Origin: Planctomycetota bacterium
Lineage (GTDB): Bacteria; Planctomycetota; Uabimicrobiia; Uabimicrobiales; Uabimicrobiaceae
Direction of reading: 5' to 3'
NCBI GenBank assembly: GCA_029260735.1
Contig: JAJDCR010000105.1
Span: 19,585 to 83,584, forward strand
Length of the DNA: 64,000 nucleotides
The stretch's first letter is position 1. Each line of letters opens with the position of its first letter. Below, piece by piece: positions 61,467 through 64,000 of the stretch. Made by a program: the position numbers and the translations under genes. The notes below the pieces were generated by a model. It saw only the letters and a list, made by a program, of their open reading frames with translations, searched no databases and was not told the origin of the DNA.

Positions 61467-61835
61467 ATGAAAAAAGCCATCCTTCTTTTGCTAATCCTAG
61501 TGGTTCTGTCAAACAGTACCCAAGCCTGGGAAGTATTAGTAAGCTCAGAAGACACCGTCGCTTACTATGGCCAAAACCTCATAAGCCCTTTCCAAATAGG
61601 AAATAACTTCGTCATAAATATATCAGGGAAACCTTTTGGGTTATCAATATACCAAGATGCTCAAAAAACTCCCCAGCATCATCTTTTTTTTATGTTTGGA
61701 TATTTTTATATCGCTCTAACGGCAACAGAATTGAGTTGTTGCGTTGCTGCTTTTGTCTTCCTGCTCTTGGTTATTCTTTTGTATTGGCACCTCCATAAGA
61801 AAACTCATCATAGCGAAAAATTTCAGAGCGAATAA
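61467..61835 (+). CDS. Small secreted/membrane protein, paralogue of 23726-24100
   Basis: The protein has 122 residues with the same architecture as the protein at 23726: signal peptide ending near TQA, WEVLVSSED, the segment FGLSIYQDAQKTP, two adjacent membrane helices (about 70-110) and a basic/His tail. Function is unknown. The following gene encodes a large secreted protein. Confidence 0.7.
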   Translation: MKKAILLLLILVVLSNSTQAWEVLVSSEDTVAYYGQNLISPFQIGNNFVINISGKPFGLSIYQDAQKTPQHHLFFMFGYFYIALTATELSCCVAAFVFLLLVILLYWHLHKKTHHSEKFQSE

Positions 61836-61950
61836 CCAAAACTTCCTCTCTTCTATTTTCAAATTCTGCCTGGTATAATAACTCATAATATTCCTTCTAA
61901 CAGTGGGAAGTTTCTTTCCAAACTATTTATTATCTCAAAGTGAGATTATT

Positions 61951-63147
61951 ATGACAAAATGCCAAATCCATGTCCTTATTCTACTCTTATTTTTTCCTTG
62001 CCTTACTACGGCTTATCAATTTACAAATATCCTTCAGTATTATCATCCTAAGCTAAAGATGAAGATTATTTCTGCGGAAATAGAATTGCCACACGATAAA
62101 AAAATAGCTTTAAACAGAGATTCTCTAGAAGGATTACGAGACGCATCTCTCACCTGGAGCCAAAAGGAATGGAATAATTCTTGGCACTCAGGAAAGCTAA
62201 TGAAAAAATTACAAGCCCAGCAGGCTTTAGAAAGAGGACGAGATCAATTACAAACAATTTATTACACTATCCATTCCTACAAAACAACTCCCGCTTCATT
62301 AGATGATCTATCAGAAGAATGGCGGAATACATTTTTTGAAAACCCCTGGCATGGCAAATCTTTTCCTCAAGGAACACAGTTTTTTTTCATGATACCTGAC
62401 GTAAAGATTTCCCCTGGGAATTCGCCATCCCCAATGGTAGTAGAGCTTTTCCCTTATGTTGATGATGGTAAACATTATGTGCTATACAGTAACAGTAGTG
62501 TCCATCGAGTGGCCATCGATCCAAAACTTATTCAAAAATATAAGCTAAAAATCTCTCCCCTGCCTGCAGATGAAGAAAAAACTCCCGAGCCCAGTTTGCG
62601 TAGCTATAAATTAATGGCAAGAGTGGCCCCAGAAAACGATACCCCCTTAGCCATAAGTCTGGAATTTAATGACGATAAAAACGAGCGAATCCCTCTTGAT
62701 TTACAGAAAGCCCTACCCGGAGAAAAAGATATTTTTGAGGATTGGGCTAACATGCGTTTATATGAATGGGAAAACATTGCTTCTCACGCTCCTTCCTCTG
62801 CTTTAAACACTTGGACTTCTCTAGCTCCTTCCCTATATGGAATTAAGGAGCACTACCAGTCAAACAATTGGCAAGAAGGACGAGAAACTACGATTTTCAA
62901 CATTCTTGGAGGACGTGCTGCCATACGCGAAACTTTGCAACTTCAATCGCTTCAGGTTCGCAATGACTACTCGCCTTTCATTTCCATTAAAGACCTCAAA
63001 GGCGTAGATGTAAACTCCCACGATTATGAAAAGATGTTACAAGACAAAAAAGGGGTGCCGAGTTCCGATATATGCTCACCAAACTTCCTTTTCAAAAAAA
63101 CACACGCATTTACAGCTATATCTCTGATCCGTTTATTCGTCGTCTAG
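61951..63147 (+). pseudogene. Large secreted protein of unknown function, N-terminal part (frame interrupted)
   Basis: I start at ATG 61951, which opens a signal peptide ending near TTA; the frame is open from 61903. The ~398 residues include an ALERGRDQLQTIYYTIHSYKTTPASLDDL region like the pilin-type or DUF segments of Planctomycetota exported proteins, and TTIFNILGGRAAIRETLQLQ. From ~63050 the frame produces non-matching residues and stops at 63147. The -1 frame continues as a plausible protein (63072-63881). The junction lies at a run of six A and four G (63046-63055). It is either a real frameshift mutation or a sequencing error. Confidence 0.65.
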
Positions 63148-63881
63148 TCGGACCGCAAGTGAAAATTAGTCAATATCGAAGATTGCAAGCCCGCGCCCAT
63201 CTTGAAGCCATTAGCGCCCAAGCACTACTCTATAAATATGAACAATCTTCTCCACCCCAACTACAAAAAATGGCCGAAATGGGATACATAACTCCCGCCA
63301 TGGCAACAAAAGAATACAGCATTGATGACAAGCTAGTTGCTCATTCTTCCCGCTATAAAACGGTCGGTGAAATGAATACCTTACTCGAAAATCCCATTGA
63401 AAAAGTAACTCAAAATGAAGCAAACGCCTACCAAAACTACATAAACAATTACAATCAATTTTGGCGACAGTTTTTTGATCCCATTGCCATTCGCTTAGAT
63501 GACGTAGCTCACAAGGAACTGGAACTAAACATTTTTATTCTACCCTTAATCCATAGTTCCGTATACGAAACCTTCCGTGAGGCTCTAAGTAATACAGAAA
63601 ATTCGGCTTCTTCCTTACAAATACCACAACTTCACCCCTCCCCCATTCTTACAGTTTCCATCAATCTCCAAGAAAAAATATGGATGAAGTTTTTGAACGA
63701 TGTGCAGTCTCTATTTCATTCATTAGGAATACCAAGCTCCATATTTGATGAATTTGGTTCCTCCCTTCATCTGGCCATAATGGATGCTGATCCCATCATA
63801 AATTTAGGGAGTGGAGATATTTTAGGAGCCTTAGGAGCAAAAACCGAGGTTTTCTTCGGCCGCTCTCCCAAATCTATGTAA
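63072..63881 (+). pseudogene. Large secreted protein of unknown function, C-terminal part after frameshift
   Basis: The frame is open from before 63040 and continues the upstream protein in the -1 frame. It reads through FRYMLTKLPFQKNTRIYSYISDPFIRRLVGPQVK without a signal peptide, and then ISQYRRLQARAHLEAISAQALL and YNQFWRQFFDPIAIRLD. The IRRLVGPQxKI-x-RR pattern recalls a family of large planctomycete/myxobacterial exported proteins (from memory, not verified). Joined to the upstream part it gives ~640 residues. It ends at a TAA at 63879-63881, perhaps prematurely, since the last domain (GSGDILGALGA) seems incomplete. Confidence 0.6.
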
Positions 63882-64000
63882 ATATATGCAAAAATCAGCA
63901 AATATAGGCAAAGTTGGGTTCAAGGATAACATTCCTTTGTTTTAATTACTCGCCGCTTGTGGTCGAACCACAGTTTCTCCCCCGGAGAATAGTGGAACTA
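63882..64000. other. Window end, no supported gene
   Basis: The last ~119 bp contain no frame that continues the preceding protein convincingly; all three plus frames have stops. A degraded 3' end of the frameshifted gene is possible. Confidence 0.4.

Noticed and set aside
63040..63060. Programmed -1 ribosomal slippage site
   Set aside because: The six As are in phase as AAA-AAA, not the A-AAA-AAG arrangement of known efficient sites, and no clear downstream stimulator is seen; kept only as one possibility in the frameshift finding.

Overview
The window is about 64 kb of AT-rich bacterial chromosome. I see no rRNA, tRNA, phage or insertion-sequence transposase gene. Several traits together point to Planctomycetota, possibly a Uabimicrobium-like lineage, but this is inference from gene content only. 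The traits are Hanks-type kinases (one fused to TPRs), a five-FHA protease, nine secreted proteins with PEP-CTERM sorting tails, SpoIIE phosphatase/STAS signalling, a SpoVG with a zinc ribbon, and a Thg1-like protein.

Layout. (1) 1-1636: the end of an M28 peptidase, a HAD phosphatase and a small membrane protein, with dispersed hairpin repeats. (2) 12112 down to 1954: eight minus-strand genes with gaps of -4 to 38 bp, so probably one operon. In transcription order they are a Leu/Glu-dehydrogenase-like protein without catalytic lysines, a modular lipoprotein, an unknown protein, an OprP-type porin, a short cytochrome b with only one intact heme-ligand pair, a membrane pseudokinase, protein-isoaspartate methyltransferase and an atypical Ser/Thr kinase. 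(3) 12563-16483: DnaK, a ClpX-like AAA+ unfoldase lacking the zinc domain, and a glutaredoxin. (4) 17041-24100: SpoVG, a ComEA-like protein, then rhomboid protease, membrane gluzincin, 5xFHA-gluzincin and a small membrane protein. (5) 24553-28797: four PEP-CTERM genes and a YceK-like lipoprotein, among repeats. (6) 38024 down to 29074: a housekeeping run gspK-tpiA-secG-yicC-gmk-rpoZ, an orphan FtsK membrane domain, SpoIIE phosphatase, STAS protein, glycosyltransferase and UDP-glucuronate decarboxylase. (7) 38260-42899: the threonine operon thrA-asd-thrB, with an 11-copy heptamer array. (8) 43605-49159: C45-type hydrolase, two PEP-CTERM genes, S10 carboxypeptidase and a VLRF1-like protein. (9) 49835-55637: aromatic ammonia-lyase, Thg1-like protein and a TPR/degenerate-CHAT protein in one tight operon. 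(10) 55767-64000: three more PEP-CTERM genes, 1-Cys peroxiredoxin, kinase-TPR protein, and a large secreted protein split by a frameshift.

The best candidates for something undescribed are the operon of catalytically degenerate proteins (1954-12112), the ammonia-lyase/Thg1/pseudo-CHAT operon, and the rhomboid/FHA-gluzincin membrane proteolysis operon. Intergenic DNA carries at least five kinds of short repeat. One is a ~290 bp MITE-like element present in two inverted copies 25 kb apart; another is a hairpin repeat sitting between convergent gene pairs.
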